Below are positions 36,221 to 43,769 of a stretch of 48,086 bases of DNA, one piece after another (position 1 is the stretch's first letter; each line of letters begins with the position of its first letter). The stretch is taken from NCBI RefSeq assembly GCF_001651855.1, contig NZ_LNQC01000031.1:1-48086 (forward strand), written 5' to 3'. The position numbers and the translations under genes were made by a program. Source of the stretch: Sinorhizobium americanum (lineage in GTDB: Bacteria; Pseudomonadota; Alphaproteobacteria; Rhizobiales; Rhizobiaceae). The notes beneath the pieces were generated by a model. The model saw nothing but the letters and a program-made list of their open reading frames with translations. It was not told the origin of the DNA and did not search any database.

Positions 36221-37317
36221 CGATGGAAATGGCACGCTCCTTTCACCACTTCGACGAACTGCAGCCCTGGAAAGATCGCCAGTTCCTGCTCGAATGCATC
36301 TCCGCGGTTGCCGAGACCGCGGATGTGATGACCTTCACCTTCCGGTCCGACAGGCCGGCCTGGTTCCGCTACCTGCCCGGGCAGTTCGTCACGCTCGAAC
36401 TGCCAGTCGGCGAGGAACCGGTGATGCGCACCTATACGCTGTCGTCCTCGCCGTCCCGCCCGCTCTCCGTGGCGGTCACGGCCAAGGCGCAGTCGAACAG
36501 CATCGGCACGCGCTGGATGTTCGACAATCTGAAGCCCGGCATGACACTGAAGGCGCTGGGGCCGCTCGGCGATTTCAGCTTCGTTCGCCATCCGGGCGAA
36601 AAATATCTGTTCGTCTCGGCCGGCTCTGGCATCACGCCGATGATGTCGATGACCCGCTGGATGGCAGACTGCGCGCCGGCAACGGATGTCACTTTCATCT
36701 CCTGCGCCCGGCAGCCGGAGGATCTGCTGTTCAAGGCGGAGCTTGAGATCCTCGCCCGCCAGATGCCGCGGCTCAATCTCGGCTTCCTGGTGGAAGGGCA
36801 CGAGGCGCGGCACGGCTGGCACGGCCTGCGCGGCCGTATCGATGCGACGAAGCTGCCGCTGCTTGCACCGGATTTTCTGGAGCGAACGGTTTTCTGTTGC
36901 GGCCCCGAACCCTTCATGCGCGGGGTCCGGGAGATGCTGGAGGGGGTGGGTTTCGACATGGCTCGCTACCACCAGGAAAGCTTCCAGCCGGCGGCGGCGC
37001 CGGCGGCCGAGGAACTTGCCATACGCGCCGGGCCGGCTGCCGGGGCTCTGGCCGAGGCGGCGCGGGTAACCTTCACAATGAGCGGCAAGGACGTCTCGAC
37101 CGTCCCCGGCCAGACGATCCTGCAGACGGCGCGCGCCAACGGCGTCAGGATCGGTGCCGCCTGCGAGGGCGGCATCTGCGGCACGTGTCGCGTCTTGAAG
37201 ATCGCCGGCGAAGTCGAGATGAGCCACAATGGCGGTATTCTCGATGACGAAGTCGACGAGGGCTACATCCTCGCCTGCTGCTCGCGGCCTATCGGCGACG
37301 TTCAGATCGAAGCGTAG
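36217..37317 (+). CDS. gbcB: Ferredoxin-type reductase partner, GbcB-like
   Basis: The 366-residue protein is a modular electron-transfer reductase that should carry electrons from NAD(P)H to the Rieske oxygenase. The flavin-binding domain shows MRTYTLSSSPSRP at about 69-81, the nicotinamide domain has SAGSGITPMMSMTRW (about 132-146) and CCGPEPFMRGVREML (about 227-241), and the C-terminal plant-type 2Fe-2S domain has CEGGICGTC with a later CC pair (ILACCSRP). It starts inside the gbcA stop (ATGA), so the two are translationally coupled. GbcB of Pseudomonas has the same order of domains. Confidence 0.9.
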   Translation: MTMEMARSFHHFDELQPWKDRQFLLECISAVAETADVMTFTFRSDRPAWFRYLPGQFVTLELPVGEEPVMRTYTLSSSPSRPLSVAVTAKAQSNSIGTRWMFDNLKPGMTLKALGPLGDFSFVRHPGEKYLFVSAGSGITPMMSMTRWMADCAPATDVTFISCARQPEDLLFKAELEILARQMPRLNLGFLVEGHEARHGWHGLRGRIDATKLPLLAPDFLERTVFCCGPEPFMRGVREMLEGVGFDMARYHQESFQPAAAPAAEELAIRAGPAAGALAEAARVTFTMSGKDVSTVPGQTILQTARANGVRIGAACEGGICGTCRVLKIAGEVEMSHNGGILDDEVDEGYILACCSRPIGDVQIEA

Positions 37318-37343
37318 ACAGCTACAGGCGCCGTCCGGCTTTT

Positions 37344-38405
37344 TCAGCGGCGCTCGGGCTGGTTGGGCAGGTGCGCCTCGGCGGCCTTCACGCTGATCGC
37401 TCCTGTGACCGTTCCGTCGACGCCGGCGCCCGAGCCGCTCTCGGCCTCGGCCCGGCTGATGAGCAAGGGTTTTGCGAGCGGGACGGAGACCGCGGCGCTG
37501 GCTGCCGGCGCCCTGCCGGCCTTCGCGGAGGCGATGACGGTGACGATCGGCGGCTTTTCCGGGAGCAGCGCGCCGTGCGGCCACACCTTCTTCAACTCCG
37601 AAACGGTCATTGCGGCGACGTTGACGTCGATGTCGTTGAGCGTCCCCGGCACCCGATAGGGGCAGCGTTTCTTTCCGCAATTATGCGACGACGAGAACTG
37701 CCACAGCGCATAGCGGTCCCAGTTGCCCATCGGAAAGACGTCGCGAATGTCAGGCTTGTAGCGGGCATACCAGAGCGGCAGGCGGGAAAGCAGCCGATGC
37801 TGGGCGCGGTTGGCGGCGATCTGCTTGGCGGTGATGTGGTTGGTGTAGAGAATGGGATAGCGGCCGGTGCGGGCCTTGATGTGGCCGGCAAAGATCGCAG
37901 CGTCCTCGAGCGACATGTAGTCCTTGGGATCGATGCCCTCGATGTCGAGGACCATCAATTCGTCCTCGCGCGGCTCCGCATAGTCGAGGAAGTGATTGGC
38001 CTGATCGACGGGATTGCCCGGTCGCGCCAGGTGATAGGCGCCCCAGAGCAGGCCCTGGGAGCGGGCGATCATCCGGCGCGTCTGGTAGAGTTCGCGGCTG
38101 ACCGCATATTTTCGCCACATCGTCTTGCAGTGGGCGACGGTGTCTCCGCCGTGATCGCCGGTGCAGGTGTAGCTTTCCGGAAGTCCGTCGGAGGCTTTCG
38201 CGATGAAGCCGGCGATGCGCTTGTCTTTCAGCATCGCTTCCCAGTCGATGCTGTTCAGTTCGTAAGCGTCGACGATGATGGCGTTCTGCCGCGCTTTCCA
38301 CGGTTCGACATCTGCGGCGCGTGCGTTCGCCGCCGCAAAGGTCAGGCCTACGAAGGCCGCCAGGCGCAAGATCATCCCCGAGATCGAGATTCCCCGCTTT
38401 TCCAT
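37344..38405 (-). CDS. Secreted GH25 (lysozyme-like) glycosyl hydrolase
   Basis: GH25 enzymes cut the MurNAc-GlcNAc bond of peptidoglycan. The 353-residue protein has a signal region at 1-30 (MILRLAAFVGLTFAAANARA within it), then the GH25 barrel with IIVDAYELNSIDWEAML (about 43-59), GLLWGAYHLARPGNPVDQANHFL (about 118-140), the catalytic LMVLDIEGID (about 151-160) and LWYARYKPDIRD with the later YALWQFSS. The C-terminal 80 residues are Ala/Pro-rich and low in complexity. A periplasmic role in wall remodelling is likely. TTAACGTTAA lies at 38423-38432, just upstream of the start. Confidence 0.88.
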   Translation of the reverse strand: MEKRGISISGMILRLAAFVGLTFAAANARAADVEPWKARQNAIIVDAYELNSIDWEAMLKDKRIAGFIAKASDGLPESYTCTGDHGGDTVAHCKTMWRKYAVSRELYQTRRMIARSQGLLWGAYHLARPGNPVDQANHFLDYAEPREDELMVLDIEGIDPKDYMSLEDAAIFAGHIKARTGRYPILYTNHITAKQIAANRAQHRLLSRLPLWYARYKPDIRDVFPMGNWDRYALWQFSSSHNCGKKRCPYRVPGTLNDIDVNVAAMTVSELKKVWPHGALLPEKPPIVTVIASAKAGRAPAASAAVSVPLAKPLLISRAEAESGSGAGVDGTVTGAISVKAAEAHLPNQPERR

Positions 38406-38422
38406 TCTCTGAGATTGCCGAC

Positions 38423-38432
38423 TTAACGTTAA
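38423..38432. promoter_or_regulatory. TTAACGTTAA palindrome upstream of the GH25 gene
   Basis: A perfect 10-bp palindrome made of two TTAAC half sites lies 17 bp before the GH25 start. TTAA half sites are used by the cell-cycle regulator CtrA, but its usual spacing is seven bases, so this assignment is weak. Confidence 0.3.
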
Positions 38433-38566
38433 AGGGTCGTAAATCTCAGCCCCTCAGCCAATCTGCGCGAGAGCGTCGCTCCTGTACACTGACTCTTGGC
38501 GGTAAAGTGCGGCGGCACTCGGCTCTGGATTGCAGCGCGAAACGTGGCGTGTTGGTCGTATCCGCT

Positions 38567-39556
38567 CTAAAGGATGCCGACGCGTCTGAGGATCAGCCAG
38601 GCCAGGCCCATGGAGGCGGCGATGATCAGCCCGGCATAGAGGGTGCCGCCGCCGTTGGCGAAGGGCAGGGCACCCGTGTTCATGCCGAAGAAGCCGGTGA
38701 CGAGCGTCGGCGGCAGCAGGAAGGCGGTCATCAGCGAGAGAATGTAGAGGTGGCGATTGGTCTCCGAGGAAATCTTGCTGTCGATCTCCTCGTGCAGCAG
38801 CCTGGCGCGCTCCTGAAGCGCGAACACGTCGCGATCGACCGCCTCCAGCCGATCGGAAAGCCGTTCGGCGACGTCGATGAAGCCCGGCGGCACCTCGTCC
38901 TCATCGGACGTGCCGGCGCGTCGCAGCAGCGCGAGGACCGTTCTCAGATGCCGATGCAGCCGCACGACGGTTCGGCGCAAGGGCGCCAGCCCCGGCTGCT
39001 GCCGGTGTCCCGCCTCGCCATAGACGCGGTCCTCGATGACGTTCAGTTCCTCCGTCAATTCAAGCACCAGCGTGATCAGCGTCCGCTGGAACTCGGTGAC
39101 GAGCATTTCGAAGAGATCGATCGGCCGTCCGCATTTGGCGCTCTTCTCGACCGCCGCCTTGACGCGGTCGATGCTTCTGAGAGGATGCAGGCGGCTGGTG
39201 ATGATCATCCGGTCGCTGACGGCGAAGTGCAGCCAGCCGATCGTCTTCGTCATCGTGTCGAAGGTCCGTTCGAAATCGACGAGCGTGCCATAGACAACGT
39301 CCTCAGCCACGGTGATCGCCGCCTGGGTGTCATGGCTAGTAAGGGTCGCTATCGCCGCCGGCGGGAGATTGCCAATGCGCTCGATCAGTGCCGGCGTGCG
39401 CGCATCGCTCAACGCCAGATGCAGCCAGACCCAGCCGTCGCCGGCCTGCAGGCTCTCAATCGGTGAATCGGTCGCGATACGCAAGCACCGGCTTTCTCCG
39501 GGCAGGAACCGGTAGGCCCAGACAAGGCCGGGTATTTCGGGAGAAATCAGGTTCAT
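38567..39556 (-). CDS. CorA family metal transporter (ZntB-like)
   Basis: The 329-residue protein has a large soluble N-terminal domain (about 1-260) ending in a long helix (RLSDRLEAVDRDVFALQERARLLHEEI), then two C-terminal transmembrane helices with the signature FFGMN near residue 291 at the end of the first. This is the CorA/ZntB fold, which forms pentameric channels for divalent metals. The loop after GMN (TGALPFANGGG) is closer to ZntB than to classic magnesium CorA. Metal choice, zinc or magnesium, cannot be set from sequence. It is a single-gene unit. Confidence 0.9.
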   Translation of the reverse strand: MNLISPEIPGLVWAYRFLPGESRCLRIATDSPIESLQAGDGWVWLHLALSDARTPALIERIGNLPPAAIATLTSHDTQAAITVAEDVVYGTLVDFERTFDTMTKTIGWLHFAVSDRMIITSRLHPLRSIDRVKAAVEKSAKCGRPIDLFEMLVTEFQRTLITLVLELTEELNVIEDRVYGEAGHRQQPGLAPLRRTVVRLHRHLRTVLALLRRAGTSDEDEVPPGFIDVAERLSDRLEAVDRDVFALQERARLLHEEIDSKISSETNRHLYILSLMTAFLLPPTLVTGFFGMNTGALPFANGGGTLYAGLIIAASMGLAWLILRRVGIL

Positions 39557-39653
39557 TTGGGCGCCGCGACGAGGGTCATGCGAAGTGGCTTCTATTCGCG
39601 CGCCATGACAGTTTTGTTACAGTCCATCGCCGTCGTGGCGTCCAGAATTGACG

Positions 39654-39669
39654 TTGACGTTTACGTAAA
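39654..39669. promoter_or_regulatory. LiuR-like operator upstream of the acyl-CoA dehydrogenase gene
   Basis: TTGACGTTTACGTAAA includes the perfect palindrome TTTACGTAAA (39660-39669). It resembles, from memory, the operator of the MerR-family regulator LiuR, which controls branched-chain amino acid and fatty acid degradation genes in proteobacteria. It is preceded by another TTGACG. It lies 69 bp before the gene start, a usual position for control of a promoter. Confidence 0.55.
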
Positions 39670-39737
39670 AACAAATAGTGTGCGGCCGATAGGAAGCCGA
39701 AGCGAGCCTGCGCCGACGGCCGCAAGGGAGGAGCACC

Positions 39738-41519
39738 ATGTACAAGGCACCGGTGGACGAGATCGCATTCACCCTGAAGCACGTGGCCGGTATGGCCGAT
39801 GCCGCGAACGCGGGCGTCTTCGGCGAACTCGGCGAAGATCTCGTCGATGCGATCCTTTCGGAAGCCGGCCGCTTCGCCACCGACGAGGTGGCGCCGCTCG
39901 GTGAAGTGGGGGACCGTCAGGGATCGCGGCTTATCGACGGCGCGGTCAAGACGCCGGAAGGTTGGCGCGACCTCTACCATAACTGGATTCAAGGAGGCTG
40001 GAACGGCCTGACGGCGCCAGAGGTTTTCGGCGGCCAGGAACTGCCGCACATGCTGCATGTCGCCGCCATGGAGATGTGGAACAGCGGCTCCATGGCCTTC
40101 GCGCTTGGCCCGACGCTCACCATGGGCGCGATCGAGGCACTGGACAGGCACGGTTCCGATTTCCTGAAGGCGACCTTCCTGTCGAAGATGGTCTCCGGCG
40201 AGTGGATGGGGTCGATGAACCTGACCGAGCCGCATGCCGGCTCCGACCTCGGCGTGCTGAAGACCCGTGCCGAGCGCTGCGGCGACGGCAGCTACCGCAT
40301 CTTCGGCCAGAAGATCTTCATCACCTGGGGCGAGCACGACTTCACCGACAACATCATCCACCTCGTCTTGGCCCGCCTGCCGGATGCGCCTGCGGGTACG
40401 AAGGGCATCTCGCTGTTTCTGGTGCCGAAATTCCTCGTCAATGAGGACGGTTCGCTCGGCGCCCGCAACGATCTCTTCTGCCACTCGCTCGAACACAAGC
40501 TCGGCATTCATGGTTCGCCGACCTGCACGATGATCTATGGCGACGGCAAGTTCGGCGACGAGAAGGGCGCGATCGGTTATCTCGTCGGCGAGGAAAACCG
40601 CGGGCTCGCCTGCATGTTCACGATGATGAACAACGCCCGGCTGGCCGTCGGCATGCAGGGCGTGGCGATCGCCGAGGCAGCGACGCAAAAGGCCATCGCC
40701 TATGCCAAGGAACGCACCCAGGGCCGGGCGCCCGGCTGGAGCGGCCAAGGCATGAGCCCGATCGTCGAGCATCCGGATGTCGCCCGCACGCTCTTGACGA
40801 TGAAGGCGCTGACGCAGGGCTCGCGCGCCATCGCCTATGCCTGCGCGCACGCCGTCGACATGGCGCATGCGAGCGAAGGGGAAGCGGCCCGCCATTGGCA
40901 GGAGCGCTCGAGCCTCTTGACGCCGATCGCCAAGTCCTTCGCCACCGACGCCGGCGTCGACGTCGCCTCTATGGGCATTCAGGTGCATGGCGGCATGGGC
41001 TTCATCGAGGAAACCGGTGCGGCCCGCTATCTGCGGGACGCCCGCATTGCGCCGATCTACGAAGGCACCAACGGCATCCAGGCGATCGACCTCGTCACCC
41101 GCAAGCTGCCGCTTTCCGAAGGTCGCCAGGTGCGCGGCTTCATCGGCGAGCTCCGCGACGTCGCCCAGGCGGTGGCGGCTTCGAACAGGCAGGAGTTCGG
41201 CGAGACCGCGGCGCGCCTCGAGACGTCGATTGCCGATCTTGAAGAGGCAACCGACTGGCTGCTTGCAGCGCTCGGTGACGGACGAACCGCCGAAGCGCTT
41301 GCCGGCGCGACCGCCTATCAGCGCCTCTTCGGCCTGGTGCTGACGGGGGCCTACCTTGCCAAGGGCGGCCTGGCGGGCGCCGGTGACGGGAAAGAGGAGG
41401 CGCGCGTCGCCCTCTGCCGCTTCGCCGCGGAGAACCTGCTCGCCGAAACGGCGGCGCTCAAGGATCGTGTGGTCACCGGGGCGGATAGCCTCGCCGCCGC
41501 CCGCTTCATTCTCGACTGA
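39738..41519 (+). CDS. Acyl-CoA dehydrogenase (long, ~590-residue type)
   Basis: This FAD enzyme introduces the 2,3 double bond in acyl-CoAs, the first step of beta-oxidation. The 593-residue protein has the flavin and substrate motif GSMNLTEPHAGSDLG at about 156-170, the segment SMGIQVHGGMGFIEETGAARYLRDARI at about 412-438 and the catalytic-glutamate loop APIYEGTNGIQAID after it. A C-terminal extension (about 470-593) marks the longer FadE-like subgroup with its own conserved C-terminal domain. GGAGG lies just before the start. The downstream crotonase is 21 bp away, so they form a fatty acid degradation pair. Confidence 0.94.
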   Translation: MYKAPVDEIAFTLKHVAGMADAANAGVFGELGEDLVDAILSEAGRFATDEVAPLGEVGDRQGSRLIDGAVKTPEGWRDLYHNWIQGGWNGLTAPEVFGGQELPHMLHVAAMEMWNSGSMAFALGPTLTMGAIEALDRHGSDFLKATFLSKMVSGEWMGSMNLTEPHAGSDLGVLKTRAERCGDGSYRIFGQKIFITWGEHDFTDNIIHLVLARLPDAPAGTKGISLFLVPKFLVNEDGSLGARNDLFCHSLEHKLGIHGSPTCTMIYGDGKFGDEKGAIGYLVGEENRGLACMFTMMNNARLAVGMQGVAIAEAATQKAIAYAKERTQGRAPGWSGQGMSPIVEHPDVARTLLTMKALTQGSRAIAYACAHAVDMAHASEGEAARHWQERSSLLTPIAKSFATDAGVDVASMGIQVHGGMGFIEETGAARYLRDARIAPIYEGTNGIQAIDLVTRKLPLSEGRQVRGFIGELRDVAQAVAASNRQEFGETAARLETSIADLEEATDWLLAALGDGRTAEALAGATAYQRLFGLVLTGAYLAKGGLAGAGDGKEEARVALCRFAAENLLAETAALKDRVVTGADSLAAARFILD

Positions 41520-41540
41520 AGCAGAAACAGGAAAATCCTT

Positions 41541-42293
41541 ATGACCGATCATGTGCTCGTCGAACGTCCGGAGGCCTATCCCGGCGTACAGGTGATCCGC
41601 TTCAACCGGCCGGACAAGAAGAACGCCATCACGCGCGACATGTACGCGAAGATGACGGCGGCGTTGACCGTCGCCGGATCGGACCCGGCGATCCGCGCCA
41701 CCGCGTTTCTCGGTACGGAAGGGTGCTTCTCGGCCGGCAACGACATGAATGATTTCCTGGCTTTCGCCATGGGCGGAAGCATGGGAGGCGAAGTCCTCGA
41801 CTTTCTCCGCGCCCTGGCGAGCGCGACGAAGCCGGTCGTTTCCGGAGTCGACGGCCTGGCGATCGGCATCGGCACGACGATCCATCTCCATTGCGACCTG
41901 ACGGTCGCCTCAGCCCGATCGGTGTTCAAGACGCCCTTCGTCGATCTGGCGCTCGTGCCGGAAGCCGCCTCGAGCCTGATCGCCCCGCGCATCATGGGCC
42001 ACCAGCGAGCCTTCGCGCTGCTTGCCGCCGGCGAGCCGCTCGAACCGGCCGCTGCCCTTCAGGCCGGACTGATCTGGAAGGTGGTCGACGAGAACGCCGT
42101 CGAGGAAGAAACGCTGTCGCTGACAGGACGACTCGCGAAGAAACCGCCGGAGGCGCTGCGCATCGCCCGCGATCTGATCCGCGGCGACCGGAATGACGTC
42201 CTCGCCAGGATCGACGAGGAGGCCGAGCATTTTGCGGCGCAGTTGAAGAGCGCTGAAGCGCGGGCGGCGTTCGAGGCCTTCATGCGCCGCTGA
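41541..42293 (+). CDS. Crotonase family protein, probable enoyl-CoA isomerase
   Basis: The 250-residue protein has crotonase-fold features: the oxyanion loops CFSAGNDMNDF (about 55-66) and VSGVDGLAIGIGTTIHLHCDLTVAS (about 99-123). The two hydratase glutamates appear replaced: the CE pair is TT in GIGTTI, and the PE of the second site is PF in KTPFVDLAL. A glutamate follows in ALVPEAASSLIAP, where Delta3,Delta2-enoyl-CoA isomerases of the ECI2 type keep theirs. It may therefore shift double bonds of unsaturated fatty acids rather than hydrate enoyl-CoA. It is cotranscribed with the acyl-CoA dehydrogenase gene. Confidence 0.88.
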   Translation: MTDHVLVERPEAYPGVQVIRFNRPDKKNAITRDMYAKMTAALTVAGSDPAIRATAFLGTEGCFSAGNDMNDFLAFAMGGSMGGEVLDFLRALASATKPVVSGVDGLAIGIGTTIHLHCDLTVASARSVFKTPFVDLALVPEAASSLIAPRIMGHQRAFALLAAGEPLEPAAALQAGLIWKVVDENAVEEETLSLTGRLAKKPPEALRIARDLIRGDRNDVLARIDEEAEHFAAQLKSAEARAAFEAFMRR

Positions 42294-42623
42294 GGCGCCG
42301 CGCGCTCACGAACTTGCACATACGTTGAATCGCTGCAGCAAGTTCGTCATGCCACATCAATCAGCGTGCACCCGTCCACCGCGGACGCCCATCGGCTCGG
42401 TAATGCCCTCTGGATGAAATGCCTGGAGGCAAGTGCCCATATTTGGTGTTTAATAATGGAGTTACCGTATGGACGAATTTGATCAAGCATAGGTCTGCGA
42501 ACGACGACGGGTTTGTCCGGACTGTCCATTTGAACTTCGTCATATGGCGAGGCATCACCGGAATGCCGCCGTCGAGGAACGAGAAGGCACTGGCTGCGTG
42601 GATGGCCACGGCGGGGTGAACCG
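42294..42623. other. 330-bp stretch before the MscS gene, no clear gene
   Basis: Short frames exist on both strands (for instance a 66-codon plus frame at 42419-42619), but none shows a recognisable family or a good ribosome-binding site. Base use is more AT-rich than the flanks, like that of the MscS gene that follows. It may be the left part of a transferred segment or remnants of an older gene. Confidence 0.35.
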
Positions 42624-43715
42624 ATGGAACGACGGGACAAGGAAAGCGACAAGGAACAGGAAAACCTTTCCCGGCTCGAACGGGCCGCGCAACAAACTGC
42701 TGATCCAAAAACCATGCAACAGAAGGCGAAGGAGCCCGAGAAAGAATTTCGCTTCAGCCTTCGCAAGGAAGACATCTGGTGGACGGTTAGCTTCGCTGGC
42801 GCTGCCTTGCTGCTTTTTGGCATCCAAGTGCTGGTCAACTGGCGCTTGGAATGGCTTGACGCGCCTTCGCGCCTTCGCGTGCTGAATTACGTCAGGGGCG
42901 GCCTTCTCATTTTCACTATGTTGACCGTGGCGAAGGTCGTTGAAGTCTTTCTCATTGGCCGAATTCCCAATCGTGTTGCGCGTTTTAACCTTAAACGTAT
43001 TTTTCGATTGGTGGTCGTCGTCGCCATCGTATTCGTCGCCATTTCAGTCTTGTTTGTGAACTGGTACGGCGCCGTCGTTTCGCTGGGCCTGATTTCTCTG
43101 ATTCTCGGTTTTGCGCTGCAAATGCCGATCTCCAGTTTCATCGCGTGGATTTATATTCTGGCCAGGGCGCCTTATCGCGTCGGCGACCGCATTCGCATCG
43201 GCGATGCCCATGGCGATGTCATCGATGTCAGCTATCTCGACACGACGTTATGGGAATTCGGCGGCGAATATCTTTGGACCGATCATCCGAGCGGACGCAT
43301 TATCAAGTTTCCGAATTCCACCGTGTTTGACACACCGGTCTTCAACTATTCCTGGCCGCTGTTTCCCTATGTCTGGAACGAAATCAAGTTCCAGCTCGCC
43401 TATGAAAGCGATCTGGAATTTGTAGCGCGAACCATGAGAGAGGTCGTGGAAGAGCAGATCGGCGACATCATGAGCCAGAAGGTGAAGGTCTATAAGCACA
43501 TCCTGTCGGAAACGCCGGTGGACGAACTCGAGGTGAAGGAGCATCCCGTGGTTCATTTTCGCGTCAGCGAAAACACCTGGCTGGAGGCCATCGTGCGTTA
43601 CCTCGTGCCGCCGAAGGAAGCGGGGCGCACCAAAACACGCTTGATCAAGGAAATGCTGGCGCGAATGAATGCAAAACCTGATCGCGTGCTGTTTCCAAAG
43701 AGCAATTTGAGGTGA
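42624..43715 (+). CDS. MscS family mechanosensitive ion channel
   Basis: The 363-residue protein starts with a charged cytoplasmic segment (1-48), has membrane helices at about 52-72, 88-112 and 127-147, and a pore helix at about 150-180 (VVSLGLISLILGFALQMPISSFIAWIYIL). The beta domain RVGDRIRIGDAHGDVIDVSYLDTTLWEF is typical of MscS, followed by IKFPNSTVFDTPVFNYS. It should open under membrane tension to release solutes in hypo-osmotic shock. Codons ending in A or T (att, ttt, cgt) are more common than in its neighbours, which suggests later acquisition. Confidence 0.9.
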   Translation: MERRDKESDKEQENLSRLERAAQQTADPKTMQQKAKEPEKEFRFSLRKEDIWWTVSFAGAALLLFGIQVLVNWRLEWLDAPSRLRVLNYVRGGLLIFTMLTVAKVVEVFLIGRIPNRVARFNLKRIFRLVVVVAIVFVAISVLFVNWYGAVVSLGLISLILGFALQMPISSFIAWIYILARAPYRVGDRIRIGDAHGDVIDVSYLDTTLWEFGGEYLWTDHPSGRIIKFPNSTVFDTPVFNYSWPLFPYVWNEIKFQLAYESDLEFVARTMREVVEEQIGDIMSQKVKVYKHILSETPVDELEVKEHPVVHFRVSENTWLEAIVRYLVPPKEAGRTKTRLIKEMLARMNAKPDRVLFPKSNLR

Positions 43716-43769
43716 GCTTCCTCACGCCACGAGTCGCACCTGGCCGGATGAATAGCGGCCGATAAGAGA

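Noticed and set aside
34733..36235. Minus-strand frame of 500 codons antisense to gbcA
   Set aside because: Shadow of gbcA, which has intact Rieske and iron motifs on the plus strand.
39576..41891. Minus-strand frame of 771 codons antisense to the acyl-CoA dehydrogenase gene
   Set aside because: It is an antisense shadow across two real genes, rich in His/Arg/Ala, with no domain.
42361..42708. Minus-strand frame of 115 codons before the MscS gene
   Set aside because: It overlaps the MscS start, has no good ribosome-binding site and resembles no family.
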